This document shows positions 44,810 to 55,005 of a DNA stretch of 64,000 nucleotides, in pieces. The stretch spans positions 620,001-684,000 of the forward strand of contig NZ_CP083387.1 in the NCBI RefSeq assembly GCF_020042345.1, given 5' to 3'. The notes beneath the pieces are model-generated. The model was not told where the DNA came from, searched no databases, and saw only the letters and a program-made list of their open reading frames with translations. Within the stretch, counting starts at the first letter, position 1. Every line of letters begins with the position of its first letter. The position numbers and the translations under genes were made by a program. The DNA comes from Arachidicoccus terrestris (GTDB lineage Bacteria; Bacteroidota; Bacteroidia; Chitinophagales; Chitinophagaceae).

Positions 44810-46264
44810 ATGATTGAGATAGCCGTAGCTAAAGGCGATGGGATCGGTCCAGAGATTATGGAAGCGGTTTTAGATATTTTCAAGGCCGCCGAAGCACCCC
44901 TGCAGTATGAGTTTGTTGAAATGGGCAAATGGGTTTTTGATAAGGGATTCGGCAATGGCATGACGCCGGAAGCCAAAACAACCATTGAAAAACTGGGCAT
45001 TCTTTTCAAAGGCCCGATGGAAACCCCAAAAGGTAAAGGTGTAAAAAGCATCAATGTGACCGCCAGAAAGACCTGGAACACCTACGCCAATAAAAGAACT
45101 TTCCAGACACTGCATGGTGTCAACACCGTCTTTAGTAAAGCAGGCATTCCCATTGATGTAACCGTTGTGCGTGAAAATATAGAAGACACCTATGGTGGTA
45201 TTGAGCATCAGCTGACAGAAGATGTGGCCATTAGCCGCCGTCTGATTACCCGTCCGGGCAGTGAACAGGTCATCCGTTACGCTTTTGAAATAGCCCGTCA
45301 GAAAAAAGCACGCCGTATCACCTGTGTACACAAGGCTAACATCATGAAGATCACAGACGGCATGTTTCTGAATGCTTTTCGCAGGATTGCCGGTGAATAT
45401 CCTGAGATTGCCGCAGACGATATCATTGTAGATGACCTTTGCATGAAAATGGTGACCCGCCCGGAGACTTTCGATGTCGTCGTGCTGACCAACCTTCAGG
45501 GAGATATCGTAAGTGATCTCTGCGCAGGGCTTGTAGGTGGACTGGGCTTCGCTCCTTCTGCCAATATCGGTGATAATATCTGCATCTTTGAAGCCGTGCA
45601 CGGTACTGCGCCCGACATCGCAGGTAAAAATATCGCCAACCCGACGGCACTGCTGCTCAGTGGCATCGCGATGTTACAGCATCTGGGACTGACCGCCACC
45701 GCGGCAAAAATTGAAAATGCGCTGCTCTATACCTTAGAGCAAGGTATCCATACCGGGGACTTTGGAGATAAAATAATTCCAGCCCTGAATACAACAGATT
45801 TTGCAGCCAGGATCATTGCCAACTTCGGCAAACAGCCCAACGCAGGTGCCAGAACCGCGGCAGCTGACCAGCCTGTCAAAATCGAGGTGCCTGTACTGAA
45901 AGAAAACCAGCTTATTCACTCCAGTGAGCCCGCCACTAAGACCCTGGCTGGCGTGGATTTCTTTATTGACAGTACGCTGCAACCGGCAGCCATCGCTGAT
46001 ATCGCTCAAAAATACAGTACGGACAGCCTCCCACTGATCAACCTGAGCAATCGCGGTACTCAGGTATGGCCGGGCGGATCCAAGTTCACCGTGCTGGTGG
46101 ATAGCTATACCATCCGTTTTGAGGCGCCTGAAGGCAAGACCATCACACAACAAACCATTATTGATCTTTATACGAAACTTGCCGGTGAGTTTCAGATTAC
46201 CTCAGTGGAAACACTGCTGGAGCTGAACGGTCAGAAAGTATATAGCCTGGCGCAAGGTCAGTAA
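44810..46264 (+). CDS. icd: NADP-dependent isocitrate dehydrogenase (long form)
   Basis: TCA-cycle enzyme giving 2-oxoglutarate and NADPH, 484 aa. The catalytic core of about 340 residues has [47 protein letters not shown] (active-site Lys) and [20 protein letters not shown]. An extra C-terminal domain of about 130 residues (from [14 protein letters not shown]) is typical of the Thermus-like long isocitrate dehydrogenases. Isopropylmalate dehydrogenase is ruled out by the length and C-terminal domain. A strong terminator follows. Confidence 0.93.
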   Translation: MIEIAVAKGDGIGPEIMEAVLDIFKAAEAPLQYEFVEMGKWVFDKGFGNGMTPEAKTTIEKLGILFKGPMETPKGKGVKSINVTARKTWNTYANKRTFQTLHGVNTVFSKAGIPIDVTVVRENIEDTYGGIEHQLTEDVAISRRLITRPGSEQVIRYAFEIARQKKARRITCVHKANIMKITDGMFLNAFRRIAGEYPEIAADDIIVDDLCMKMVTRPETFDVVVLTNLQGDIVSDLCAGLVGGLGFAPSANIGDNICIFEAVHGTAPDIAGKNIANPTALLLSGIAMLQHLGLTATAAKIENALLYTLEQGIHTGDFGDKIIPALNTTDFAARIIANFGKQPNAGARTAAADQPVKIEVPVLKENQLIHSSEPATKTLAGVDFFIDSTLQPAAIADIAQKYSTDSLPLINLSNRGTQVWPGGSKFTVLVDSYTIRFEAPEGKTITQQTIIDLYTKLAGEFQITSVETLLELNGQKVYSLAQGQ

Positions 46265-46300
46265 GTGAAGACCGATCGTTTTTTGTTTTATACATAAAAG

Positions 46301-46345
46301 AACGCTGTCTGTATGACGATTGTCATACAGACAGCGTTCTTTTTT
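46301..46345. terminator. Strong bidirectional terminator between icd and the aldo/keto reductase
   Basis: A perfect 17-bp stem, AACGCTGTCTGTATGAC with GTCATACAGACAGCGTT around loop GATT, followed by CTTTTTT on the plus strand. The genes on either side are convergent. Confidence 0.92.
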
Positions 46346-46376
46346 ATTGACTCGAGTGTAACCGGTGTCTCCCTTC

Positions 46377-47357
46377 CTATTGATCGGTATTGTACACCAT
46401 TTTATCCGATAACGCCGTCAGTCTGTCAATATCTGACTTTTCTATTTTTTCTACCAGATCCGGTACAGCGGCAAGAATATCCAAATGTGTCGTTTTGGTA
46501 GCGCTGGACAAAGGCGCCCCCACCATCGGTGTAAAAAACAGCCATGCCAAGGCGAGTGCGGCGGCGGAGGTCTGATACTTGCCGGCCAATTCCTGTAAGA
46601 GATCAACGATCTGCAATCCTTCAGGCGTCAGGTATTTTTCTACATGTAACCCACGGATGCTCTGTCCCAGATCTTCTTTTGTCCTGTACTTACCGGTCAG
46701 AAAACCGCCGGCCAGTGACCAATAAGGAAATACAGTCAGGTTATTTTGCTGAGCAATATGCTGCAATTCCTGGTTATAGCCTGCTTTATCCACCAGATTA
46801 TAATGTGGCTGCAGCGCCTGGTAAGCGGGATAACTTCCTGTTTTCGCCAGTTCCAGTGAAGCTTTCAACCGGTCGGCCGGAACATTGGAGGCGGCTATAT
46901 ATCGTACCTTGCCCGCCGCTATCAGCTCCCCGAAGGCGCCCAGCGTTTCTTCCAGCGGCACTTCACCGGTATCAATGTGGTTATAGTACAGATCAATGGA
47001 ATCTATCTGTAAGCGTCTGAGTGAATCTTCAGCCGCGCTGCGTATATAATCCGCCTTTAATCCCTTTCTGCCGTCTTTAAAATCCCAGCCCACTTTCGTA
47101 GCGATGACAACTTTATCTCTGTTACCGCGGGCCTTCATCCATTTGCCAATAATTGTTTCTGATTCGCCGCCTTTGTTATCAGGCCCTCCCCATACCGAAT
47201 ACACATCGGCAGTATCTATAAAATTAAATCCCCGGTCTAAAAATCCGTCCAGAATCTTAAAGGAAGCGGCCTCATCAAGGGTCCAGCCAAATACATTACC
47301 GCCCAGATTGATGGGCATCACCTTTAAATCCGAATTACCTATCTGTATACTTTTCAT
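46377..47357 (-). CDS. Aldo/keto reductase
   Basis: A 326-residue NADPH-dependent TIM-barrel reductase. Contains NLGGNVFGWTLDE near the start, the catalytic tetrad segments NFIDTADVYSVWGG (Asp, Tyr) and KVVIATKVGWD (Lys), and DSIDLYYNHID (His). The C-terminal LAWLFFTPMVGAPLSSATKT cofactor loop is present. Substrate unknown. It is close to the YajO/Gfo-like general oxidoreductases. Confidence 0.92.
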   Translation of the reverse strand: MKSIQIGNSDLKVMPINLGGNVFGWTLDEAASFKILDGFLDRGFNFIDTADVYSVWGGPDNKGGESETIIGKWMKARGNRDKVVIATKVGWDFKDGRKGLKADYIRSAAEDSLRRLQIDSIDLYYNHIDTGEVPLEETLGAFGELIAAGKVRYIAASNVPADRLKASLELAKTGSYPAYQALQPHYNLVDKAGYNQELQHIAQQNNLTVFPYWSLAGGFLTGKYRTKEDLGQSIRGLHVEKYLTPEGLQIVDLLQELAGKYQTSAAALALAWLFFTPMVGAPLSSATKTTHLDILAAVPDLVEKIEKSDIDRLTALSDKMVYNTDQ

Positions 47358-47694
47358 ACTTACTGTTTTTACGTGTTTGACAAAATTTGCTGCGTAATAG
47401 AAAATCCACGCTAAAGGTAATTGAGTTGTCCGACTAAACTTCTGTTATTGAACGGTTGAACCGCTGTTTTAGGAGAACCTTGGCAGTGCGCAGTATATAT
47501 AGTGTAACACGAGATAGCAGGTTTCAGTGCCGGGCGTTCAAGAGACTTAAGCGCTTCGGTGAACTGTTCGGTAAGTAGTTAGGTGAGTGGTTTGGCTACT
47601 TATCAGAATCTAGTGACTTTTGTGATCGCAGTTACAGCTGAAAAGATATTCGACAATAAACAACAGCGGTATACAGGCTCCTTAAAAAACAGTT
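47358..47694. other. Divergent intergenic region, nothing recognised
   Basis: About 340 bases between the reductase (minus) and the DUF2269 gene (plus). No gene, hairpin or clear promoter was seen. Confidence 0.4.
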
Positions 47695-48153
47695 ATGATT
47701 ACGATATACGCCATTTTAAAATCCGTTCATATTCTCATGGCCATTATGGCCCTGGGCGCTAACCTGAGCTATCCGCTGTGGCTCTATATCGGCCACAAAA
47801 ATGACAAGTACCTGCCCTTTGCCTTAAAAGGCATTCAGACGCTCGACGATTATATGGCGAACCCGGCCTATATTCTCAGTCTTCTCACCGGCCTGGGGCT
47901 CTGCTGGTATATGCACCTGAATCCACTCACCGCATTCTGGCTGTGGGGTTCACTGATCCTGTATGCGATAGCGGCCGGAACCGGTATAGCCGTATATAGC
48001 CCCCTGCTTAAAAAGCAAATGGCTATTCTGGCCAGCTCAGGCAAGGACAGTGCCGCCTATCGGCAAATTAATAAAAAAGGATTTTATACGGGTATATTCA
48101 TATTCTTAATAGCCTTCAGTATCATCTTACTGATGGTGGCAAAACCTTCTTAG
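47695..48153 (+). CDS. DUF2269-type small membrane protein
   Basis: A 152-residue protein with four membrane helices (about 5-25, 50-72, 80-103 and 128-150) and short charged loops. It opens with ILKSVHILMAIMALGANLSY, the His/Ala pattern of the DUF2269 family of predicted integral membrane proteins. Function unknown. Single gene, ended by a perfect hairpin shared with the convergent bioB gene. Confidence 0.82.
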   Translation: MITIYAILKSVHILMAIMALGANLSYPLWLYIGHKNDKYLPFALKGIQTLDDYMANPAYILSLLTGLGLCWYMHLNPLTAFWLWGSLILYAIAAGTGIAVYSPLLKKQMAILASSGKDSAAYRQINKKGFYTGIFIFLIAFSIILLMVAKPS

Positions 48154-48213
48154 GCGGACTGTCAAGTGGCAGTTGCGCAAACGCTTTGATCACTGATCAA
48201 TGCCCTGAATCCA

Positions 48214-48248
48214 GAACGGACTATTCAACTCCATTGAATAGTCCGTTC
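48214..48248. terminator. Bidirectional hairpin between the DUF2269 gene and bioB
   Basis: GAACGGACTATTCAA (48214-48228) pairs perfectly with TTGAATAGTCCGTTC (48234-48248), loop CTCCA. It lies between convergent genes. T-tracts are weak on both sides. Confidence 0.7.
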
Positions 48249-48282
48249 CCTTTCCTGTACAGTCATCATTTTATCAATCTTA

Positions 48283-49419
48283 TCACTGACTGCCTTTTTC
48301 TTCTGTATTTGTTACACCGCCTTTATGTCTGGCAGCTTCATTACGCCCGATCGTGTGTCCCGGACGGCTCCACCTGGGATTTTCTCCCAGCGCCTGGACA
48401 CGTGCATCGCCAGCCTCCACCACATCCCTTTTGGGATGCTTCTCGAAGGGCGCCTGCGCCTTGATGCCCAGTTCATCAAATAATTTCTTATCCTCGCCTA
48501 TATCCGGATTAGGTGTTGTCAATAGTTTATCGCCTGCGAAAATGGAATTCGCCCCTGCCATAAAGCAAAGCGCCTGTCCTTCCTGAGACATACTGGTTCT
48601 GCCCGCAGAAAGCCGGACCTGGGTTCCGGGAATGACAATTCTCGCCGTAGCCACCATCCTTACCATTTCAAAAATAGAAACCGGCTGCTGATCTTCCATC
48701 GGTGTTCCTTCAACCGCTACCAGCGCGTTGATAGGCACGCTCTCCGGCTGGGGGTACATATTGGCGAGGATACGCAGCATGTCGCAACGGTCAGCCACGG
48801 TCTCCCCCATGCCGATAATACCGCCGGAGCATACCGTTATAGAAGTCTTACGGACATTGCCGATCGTTTGTAACCGGTCTTCAAATCCCCTGGTAGAAAT
48901 CACTTCTTTATAGTAATCTTCAGAGCTGTCGATATTATGATTGTATGCATAGAGACCGGCTTCTTCCAGCCGCCTGGCCTGATTCTCTGTCAGCATACCC
49001 AGCGTACAGCACACCTCCATATCGAGTTTAGTCACTGTACGTACCATGTCCAGCACCTGATCGAACTCATCGCCGTCCTTCACATTTCTCCATGCAGCAC
49101 CCAGGCAAACACGGGAGATACCATGTTGCTTGGCGCGCAGCGCCTGGGCCTTTACCTGATGAACGGGCAGCAGTTCATGCATTTTCACTTCTGTATGATA
49201 ACGGGCTGCCTGCGGACAATAGCCGCAGTCTTCCGGGCAACCTCCCGTTTTAATAGAGATCAGTGAACTGATCTGTACTTTATTTGGATCATGGTGGTGA
49301 CGGTGGACCCGGGCAGCCTCATAGACCAGTTCCAAAAAGGGCGTATTATAGATAGCGAGAATTTCTTCCTTTGTCCAGTTTTTTCTTTCGTGATCTGTCT
49401 GATCTCTAGTGATTTTCAT
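48283..49419 (-). CDS. bioB: Biotin synthase
   Basis: A radical-SAM enzyme that inserts sulfur into dethiobiotin, 378 aa. SAM-cluster motif CPEDCGYCPQ (CxxxCxxC, near 60-67), VCLGAAWRNVKDGDEF, AYNHNIDSSEDYY, CSGGIIGMGE and the RLSAGRTSMSQE segment with the [2Fe-2S]-binding Arg. The C-terminal 50 residues are a charged tail beyond the usual end. TACATTTG directly upstream of the ATG resembles a promoter -7 site, which would give a very short leader. No other biotin genes are adjacent. Confidence 0.95.
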   Translation of the reverse strand: MKITRDQTDHERKNWTKEEILAIYNTPFLELVYEAARVHRHHHDPNKVQISSLISIKTGGCPEDCGYCPQAARYHTEVKMHELLPVHQVKAQALRAKQHGISRVCLGAAWRNVKDGDEFDQVLDMVRTVTKLDMEVCCTLGMLTENQARRLEEAGLYAYNHNIDSSEDYYKEVISTRGFEDRLQTIGNVRKTSITVCSGGIIGMGETVADRCDMLRILANMYPQPESVPINALVAVEGTPMEDQQPVSIFEMVRMVATARIVIPGTQVRLSAGRTSMSQEGQALCFMAGANSIFAGDKLLTTPNPDIGEDKKLFDELGIKAQAPFEKHPKRDVVEAGDARVQALGENPRWSRPGHTIGRNEAARHKGGVTNTEEKGSQ

Positions 49420-49900
49420 GTGACAAATGTAGGGTGTTTTATCGTGCGGTGTCTCACTTCCGCTGCCTTTTCTTGTGCATTAAATCAATCAGTGATAGTG
49501 CTGCCGGAGATGGCGATTATCAGATCATTTTCCCTTTCAAACCTTTTTTTTACCTGAGCGATAAACCTGTCGTCCCCATGGCAGCAGGCGGATTGCCTGC
49601 GAACGGTCCTCTCTCCCTCCTCCTGATCCGGGAAGACAGTTGGGGGGAGCATATTTTTAATCATATTTAAAAATAAAATCAACAAAAAATTAGAAGTTGT
49701 GCCTTAAAAACTAACAGTATTTACGTTAAAGAACAGACAAAAGCCGTTAAGAGATTCCTTAGATTGGCAGCTTTTTTAAATTTAAAATAGCTACATAAAA
49801 AATTTATAATCAATAAAATATATTATTTAAATATTTTTTTCAGAAAAAAGTTTAAAAAATTTCGCCGATTTATTTGGTTAATAATAACAAAATATGTCAT
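49420..49900. other. AT-rich intergenic region before the sialic-acid locus
   Basis: The first 250 bases contain short frames on both strands (for example minus 49485-49685) without family likeness. The remaining 230 bases are very AT-rich and lead into the inverted repeat at 49901. TTTG at 49873 could be a -33 element, but no good TAnnTTTG was found at the right distance. Confidence 0.4.
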
Positions 49901-49947
49901 CTTTATTATGTCTAACATATCTAAATATTATGTTAGACATAATAAAG
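49901..49947. promoter_or_regulatory. Perfect 19-bp inverted repeat upstream of susC
   Basis: CTTTATTATGTCTAACATA (49901-49919), a 9-base spacer, then its exact reverse complement at 49929-49947. It ends 43 bases before the susC ATG. The core TGTCTAACAT...ATGTTAGACA has the look of a regulator operator, but the length of the dyad would also make a stable hairpin in the mRNA leader. No T-run follows, so it is not a terminator. No regulator gene is present in the window. Confidence 0.75.
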
Positions 49948-49990
49948 ACTTAAAACTAAAAGAACTTCTGATATTTTTAAACTATTCAAA

Positions 49991-52900
49991 ATGAATGCAA
50001 TGAAAAAGAATCCTTCCTGCCTTAAGTGGAAATTGACTTTTTTTCTCATGCTGTGCGCTACTATTACCTGGGCACAGACCCGGCAGATTACCGGTACCGT
50101 ACAGGATTCCACCAACCATCAGGGACTCAGCGGCGCCAGTCTGCACATTGTGGGCAGTACCCTTGGGGTGACCACGGCACCCGATGGCAGTTTTACCCTG
50201 AGCGTATCTCCGGGCGCCACGATTGAAGTAAATTATACCGGTTTTGATACCAAAACACTGAAGGTGGGTGATCAAAACATGCTAAACATCCTTCTGAGCC
50301 CCAAAGCGGGCAGCCTTGATGAAATTGTGGTAATCGGATACGGTACGCAAAAGCGAAAAGACATCACCAGTTCTATTGCCACACTCGATAACAAGACGCT
50401 GGCCAGTACGCCCAGAGCCAATATCGGCGCTGCATTGCAGGGCGCTGTACCCGGGGTACAGGTCACAAACAGCAGCGGGACACCGGGCGCTACACCCAAC
50501 ATCGTATTAAGAGGGGGCGCTTCCATCAATGCACCCGGTAACCCGCTGGTGGTAGTCGACGGCATTATCCGGGAGTTCAACGATATCCCGGCAGAGGATA
50601 TCGCATCCGTAGAAATCTTAAAAGACGCCTCGGCGACTGCCATCTATGGTGCCCGCGCCAACAACGGCGTGATACTCATTACGACTAAACAAGGTAAGTC
50701 CGGCGCCGCTTCCTTAACCTATAAGTTCACGGGCGGCTATAACCAGAACAGGCGTGACTACAGCTACCTGAATGCCCATGATTATATTTATTACAACCGC
50801 ATGGGCAACCTGAATTCCGGCAGGTCTTTATCCGCCGTCAATCAATCGCGCGGCTACGGCCTGTTGACGGACCCGGCCAACCTGGCGTCTTTTGATATCC
50901 GTAAGCTGGACAACAGCACACGGCACCTGCTTTCTGAAGGCTGGCAGATAATGGCCGATCCCTACAACGCCGACGGGAATGGACGAACCGACAGTATCCT
51001 CTATAAGGATCACTCCGGGGAGATCAAAGATCTGGTCTTTAGAAATACCTATACCAAGGATCATTATCTAAGCGCAATGGGCGGTAATGACAAAGGAAAA
51101 TACTTTGCCAGTTTTGATTACTATGATGAAGACGGCATCATTGTAGGCTCCTCCTATAAGCGCTACTCGGGAACGGTCAATGGCTCCTATAAAATCAAGC
51201 CGACCCTGGAAGTAATTTCCGGTGTGAGCCTCTCTACGGCTTCTCAATATGGTATTGCCACTTCCGATGCCAATGTGATCTACCGGACGATGGCGCTTTG
51301 GCCCACTTTTAACCCATGGCTGGATACTGCCAGGACAGATCCCAATCCCGGTGTCGGCGTCAGCGATGGCAACCCCCTGTATTGGCTCCGCAAAAAAGAC
51401 CGGACCAATACCGATACCAAGATAACTGCCAATGCATCGGTAAAATGGGATATTGTCAAGGGTTTATTTGTCAAAGCCACGGGTAGCATCTATTACAATG
51501 ATATCACCAATCAGTCGTATGCATTTCCGACGTCTAATTATACGGATCTTTTTGCCGGGAAGTTATCATCCTATACCCGGGACGCCTACAACAGTACCAA
51601 TAAGGAGTTTCAACAGCAATACAATGCGGTACTAAACTACAGCACCTCCATTAGCGACCTGCATCATTTCACCGCCATGGTCGGCGCAGAATACTACGGT
51701 GTGAAATATTCCAGCCTGTACGTGCATGGGCAGAATGCGCCGACTGACGATATCCCTACAGCCAATGCATCTACCCTGTTCCCGGCAGACGGTTCCAACG
51801 GCAGTACCCGGAGCCAGTTTGCCATCGTCTCCACCTTTGGCCGGTTAAATTATGACTTTAACCAGAAATATTTACTTACAGCGGTATTTCGTTCAGATGC
51901 GGTTTCCAGCCTGGCTAAGGAGAACCGGGTCGGTTTCTTCCCGGGACTGTCAGCCGGCTGGAATATCCACAAAGAGGCTTTCTTTCAAAACAGCGGCCTG
52001 TCGCGCTTCATCTCCAACTTAAAACCCAGGGTCAGCTACGGCGTCAATGGTAATATTGCAGGGCTGGGTAATTATGAAGTGCAGGGAACCTACGGTTCAC
52101 AAGGCAATTACAACGGCTACGCCGGTTTCCTCAATACCGGTCTGGTCAACCCTGGCCTGAAATGGGAAAGAAGTACCACTACTGACATAGGCCTGGACGC
52201 CGGCTTTGTAAATAACAGGATCAATTTCACTTTCGATTACTACAACCGCAAAACCAGTGACCTTTTAACCAGCCTTACTTTGCCGAGTTATGTGGGATAC
52301 GGCTCCATCAGAACCAATCTGGGTACCCTGCAAAACAGAGGTTATGAATTCAGTGTGCAGGCCCGTATTGTCGACCATCCGGATGCCTTTAGTTTCTCTA
52401 TGGGTGCCAACGCCTCTTTTGTAAAAAACAAAATCCTCCGGCTTCCCTTTAACGGTAACGACAACAACCGCCAGGGCGGCCTGCAGGTCTGGGATCCCGC
52501 TTCCCGTCAGCTCATCTGGGTAGGCGGTTATCAGGAAGGTCAGTCCATCGGAGATGTATATGCCTTTAAACAACTGGGCATATTCAAAGACGATGCAGAA
52601 GTACAGGCGATTGCGGGCAACCGCTACGATGCGGTGGCCAATATCACCGGCCCCGGTATTACAGGCGGCGCCGGTAAAATCACGCCCGGGGATGTTAACT
52701 GGATGGATGTCGACCGTAACGACACCATCGACACCAGAGATCAGGTGAAGATGGGCAATATATTTCCAAAATGGACCGGTGGATTTAATACCAACTTTTC
52801 TTACAAGAACCTGTCATTATACGCAAGATTTGACTTTGCGCTGAACTATGTTATTTATAATGATCTGATGGCCCGCACCCTGGGTAACTATCAAGGTACC

Positions 52901-53317
52901 TTTAACTACCTGGATCGTCAAAAAGATGCCTGGACACCGGATAATACCGTGACAGACATTCCCAAAGTCTATTATGCAGACCAGGTAGCGGCCCCGCTGG
53001 GTAAGAAAAACTATACCCGGATCAATAATGCCAGCACCAGCCTGAACAGCAATAATTCTAACTTATACGAACAAGGTGGGTACCTCGCCTGCAGAGAGGT
53101 CACATTAGCCTATCAGTTCCCCGGTCAGTTACTGAAAAAGTCACGCGTGTTTAAAACAGCCAAAATATATGTCAGTGGCAGTAATTTATTCTACCTGACT
53201 CATTTCTCCGGGCCCTCTCCCGAGCCACCCACCAGCGGCAGTCAGGTAACCGGCGTCTATGTGGGCTCCTATCCTATTCCCAGAACGTATGTAGTCGGTG
53301 TTCAGGTCAGTTTATAA
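49991..53317 (+). CDS. SusC/RagA-type TonB-linked outer-membrane transporter
   Basis: A 1108-residue barrel that imports glycan pieces across the outer membrane with its SusD partner. Signal peptide near WKLTFFLMLCATITWAQ; carboxypeptidase-like domain (QITGTVQDSTNHQGLSGASL); a TonB-box-like DEIVVIGYGTQKRKDITSSI; plug with GGASINAPGNPLVVVDGI and SVEILKDASATAIYGARANN. The barrel runs to the C-terminus (YVVGVQVSL). The following genes identify sialylated glycans or free sialic acid as the likely cargo. The SusD gene starts 31 bases downstream. Confidence 0.95.
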   Translation: MNAMKKNPSCLKWKLTFFLMLCATITWAQTRQITGTVQDSTNHQGLSGASLHIVGSTLGVTTAPDGSFTLSVSPGATIEVNYTGFDTKTLKVGDQNMLNILLSPKAGSLDEIVVIGYGTQKRKDITSSIATLDNKTLASTPRANIGAALQGAVPGVQVTNSSGTPGATPNIVLRGGASINAPGNPLVVVDGIIREFNDIPAEDIASVEILKDASATAIYGARANNGVILITTKQGKSGAASLTYKFTGGYNQNRRDYSYLNAHDYIYYNRMGNLNSGRSLSAVNQSRGYGLLTDPANLASFDIRKLDNSTRHLLSEGWQIMADPYNADGNGRTDSILYKDHSGEIKDLVFRNTYTKDHYLSAMGGNDKGKYFASFDYYDEDGIIVGSSYKRYSGTVNGSYKIKPTLEVISGVSLSTASQYGIATSDANVIYRTMALWPTFNPWLDTARTDPNPGVGVSDGNPLYWLRKKDRTNTDTKITANASVKWDIVKGLFVKATGSIYYNDITNQSYAFPTSNYTDLFAGKLSSYTRDAYNSTNKEFQQQYNAVLNYSTSISDLHHFTAMVGAEYYGVKYSSLYVHGQNAPTDDIPTANASTLFPADGSNGSTRSQFAIVSTFGRLNYDFNQKYLLTAVFRSDAVSSLAKENRVGFFPGLSAGWNIHKEAFFQNSGLSRFISNLKPRVSYGVNGNIAGLGNYEVQGTYGSQGNYNGYAGFLNTGLVNPGLKWERSTTTDIGLDAGFVNNRINFTFDYYNRKTSDLLTSLTLPSYVGYGSIRTNLGTLQNRGYEFSVQARIVDHPDAFSFSMGANASFVKNKILRLPFNGNDNNRQGGLQVWDPASRQLIWVGGYQEGQSIGDVYAFKQLGIFKDDAEVQAIAGNRYDAVANITGPGITGGAGKITPGDVNWMDVDRNDTIDTRDQVKMGNIFPKWTGGFNTNFSYKNLSLYARFDFALNYVIYNDLMARTLGNYQGTFNYLDRQKDAWTPDNTVTDIPKVYYADQVAAPLGKKNYTRINNASTSLNSNNSNLYEQGGYLACREVTLAYQFPGQLLKKSRVFKTAKIYVSGSNLFYLTHFSGPSPEPPTSGSQVTGVYVGSYPIPRTYVVGVQVSL

Positions 53318-53348
53318 CGATCCTTCAACTTAATAAAAATACAAAGCA

Positions 53349-54872
53349 ATGAAAAAATATATGTCAATTCTGATGGTCCCGGTCGCAGCCATGCTGCTAG
53401 GGTCCTGCTCCAAACAACTGAACCTGGCACCGGTCAGCAGTGTCAGTGATGCCAATTACTGGAAAAATGCAGACCAGGTAAATGCCTTTGTGACCGGCAT
53501 TCACATTCAATTCAGGCGTGACAATACGGCCTTTTTATACATGGGTGAATTGAGGGCCGGATCTTTCGGAACCGACCCCGGATCTTCTTCTGCCTTCACG
53601 GGCGAAGCCACACAGGGCTTTGAAAACATGTGGAATCAGACGCTCGATGCCAATAACCCCGGCGTGCGCAACTTTGGCGGATTCTATTATAATATCAACC
53701 AATTAAATCTGCTTATCCAAAAAATCCAGGCAACCAGCTTCGTTGCCGCAGCCGACAAGGCTTATTACCTGGGTATCGGTTACGGCATGCGGGCCTTCTA
53801 TTATTTTCAATTATACAGAACCTGGGGGGATGTCATTATCCAGACGGCACCCGTAGATCATATCGACATTTCTAATCTCGCTAAAGCAGCGGATCCGGCC
53901 ACGGAGGTCATGAAGCAGATTAAAAAGGATATCGATAGTTCTGCCGCGAATTTTGCAGATGATTACAGCTTTAGGCAACAAAAGGGATTCTGGTCCAAGC
54001 CGGCCACTGAAATGCTGAAAGCAGAAGTTTATCTGTGGACCGCCGGCAGAAAAGGAGGATCCGCGGATGCAACAACGGCGCTGGCGGCCTTAAATGATAT
54101 CCAGGCCAAAGTACCCGGCCTCAAACTGCTGCCTTCCTACGCAGATATATTCACCGAAAAAGGCAATGATGAGATCATTTTTGCCAGCTCCAATAATCTA
54201 AATGAATCCACATTGAGTTTTATCGGTAATTTTGTTCCCCAGGCAGGGCTGATCCAGAACTTTTATGATTCTGTGCAAAACATGAAATTTGACGCGTCGA
54301 ATAACTGGGGAGGCTTATTAAGGGCCCCTACTAAAATCAGTACCTTCAGACAGTTCAGGGATGATGACGCCAGAAAATGGGCATCCATTCAACCGGCATA
54401 TAATAAAAACAGCGACGGCTCGTACAGCATTGCGGGATGTTTCATCCGCAAATACCTGGGGGAACAAAACGCGGGATCCAGGGAATATACCAATGATTTT
54501 CCCATTTACCGGTATGCGGATCTGTTATTACTAAAAGCAGAAGCGGAGATTTTGCTCGGCCAGTCACCGGCCACAGAAATCAATCAGGTCAGACAACGCG
54601 CATACGGTAATAATTATAAAGCGGCCGTGCAGGGGTATCCCAACCAGGCTATCGACGCCAATCCCAAAGAAGCTGTATTGCAGGAAAGACTGCTGGAGTT
54701 TCTTCTGGAAGGAAAAAGATGGTATGACCTAAGGAGTATGGGAGACCAATATGTCTTTGAACATACCTCACTTCGTTCCAGCGAGGCATATAAACTCCTC
54801 TGGCCAATCGATCTGGGCGCCCTGACCAATAACCGGTCACTGGTCCAGAACCCCGGCTATCCCAAGTTTTAA
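53349..54872 (+). CDS. SusD/RagB-type glycan-binding lipoprotein
   Basis: A 507-residue surface lipoprotein that caps the SusC channel. Signal peptide with lipobox MKKYMSILMVPVAAMLLGSC (Cys at 20). The helical TPR-like scaffold of the family is recognisable: DANYWKNADQVNAFVTG, FYYNINQLNLLIQKI, and the conserved end ERLLEFLLEGKRWYDLRSMG. Paired with SusC; ligand inferred as sialylated oligosaccharide or sialic acid from the locus. Confidence 0.94.
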   Translation: MKKYMSILMVPVAAMLLGSCSKQLNLAPVSSVSDANYWKNADQVNAFVTGIHIQFRRDNTAFLYMGELRAGSFGTDPGSSSAFTGEATQGFENMWNQTLDANNPGVRNFGGFYYNINQLNLLIQKIQATSFVAAADKAYYLGIGYGMRAFYYFQLYRTWGDVIIQTAPVDHIDISNLAKAADPATEVMKQIKKDIDSSAANFADDYSFRQQKGFWSKPATEMLKAEVYLWTAGRKGGSADATTALAALNDIQAKVPGLKLLPSYADIFTEKGNDEIIFASSNNLNESTLSFIGNFVPQAGLIQNFYDSVQNMKFDASNNWGGLLRAPTKISTFRQFRDDDARKWASIQPAYNKNSDGSYSIAGCFIRKYLGEQNAGSREYTNDFPIYRYADLLLLKAEAEILLGQSPATEINQVRQRAYGNNYKAAVQGYPNQAIDANPKEAVLQERLLEFLLEGKRWYDLRSMGDQYVFEHTSLRSSEAYKLLWPIDLGALTNNRSLVQNPGYPKF

Positions 54873-54904
54873 TCAGCAGCACAATAGCTGACAGTTATAT
54901 TCAG

Positions 54905-54940
54905 TCAGGGCGAGTGCGGGCCGGGCCGCACTCGCCCTGA
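54905..54940 (+). promoter_or_regulatory. GC-rich stem-loop between susD and the lyase gene
   Basis: TCAGGGCGAGTGCGG (54905-54919) pairs perfectly with CCGCACTCGCCCTGA (54926-54940) around a 6-base loop, 15 pairs. It is followed by AAAAAGC, not Ts, so it probably protects the susCD mRNA 3' end or attenuates read-through rather than stopping transcription. Confidence 0.7.
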
Positions 54941-55005
54941 AAAAGCAAAACAACCAACAATATAATTATTATACCTTCAATACTTACTTACCCAATTTAC
55001 GTAAA

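Noticed and set aside
49485-49685. 66-residue minus-strand frame before the sialic-acid locus
   Set aside because: No family likeness or start signal, and plus-strand frames of equal quality overlap it; treated as chance.
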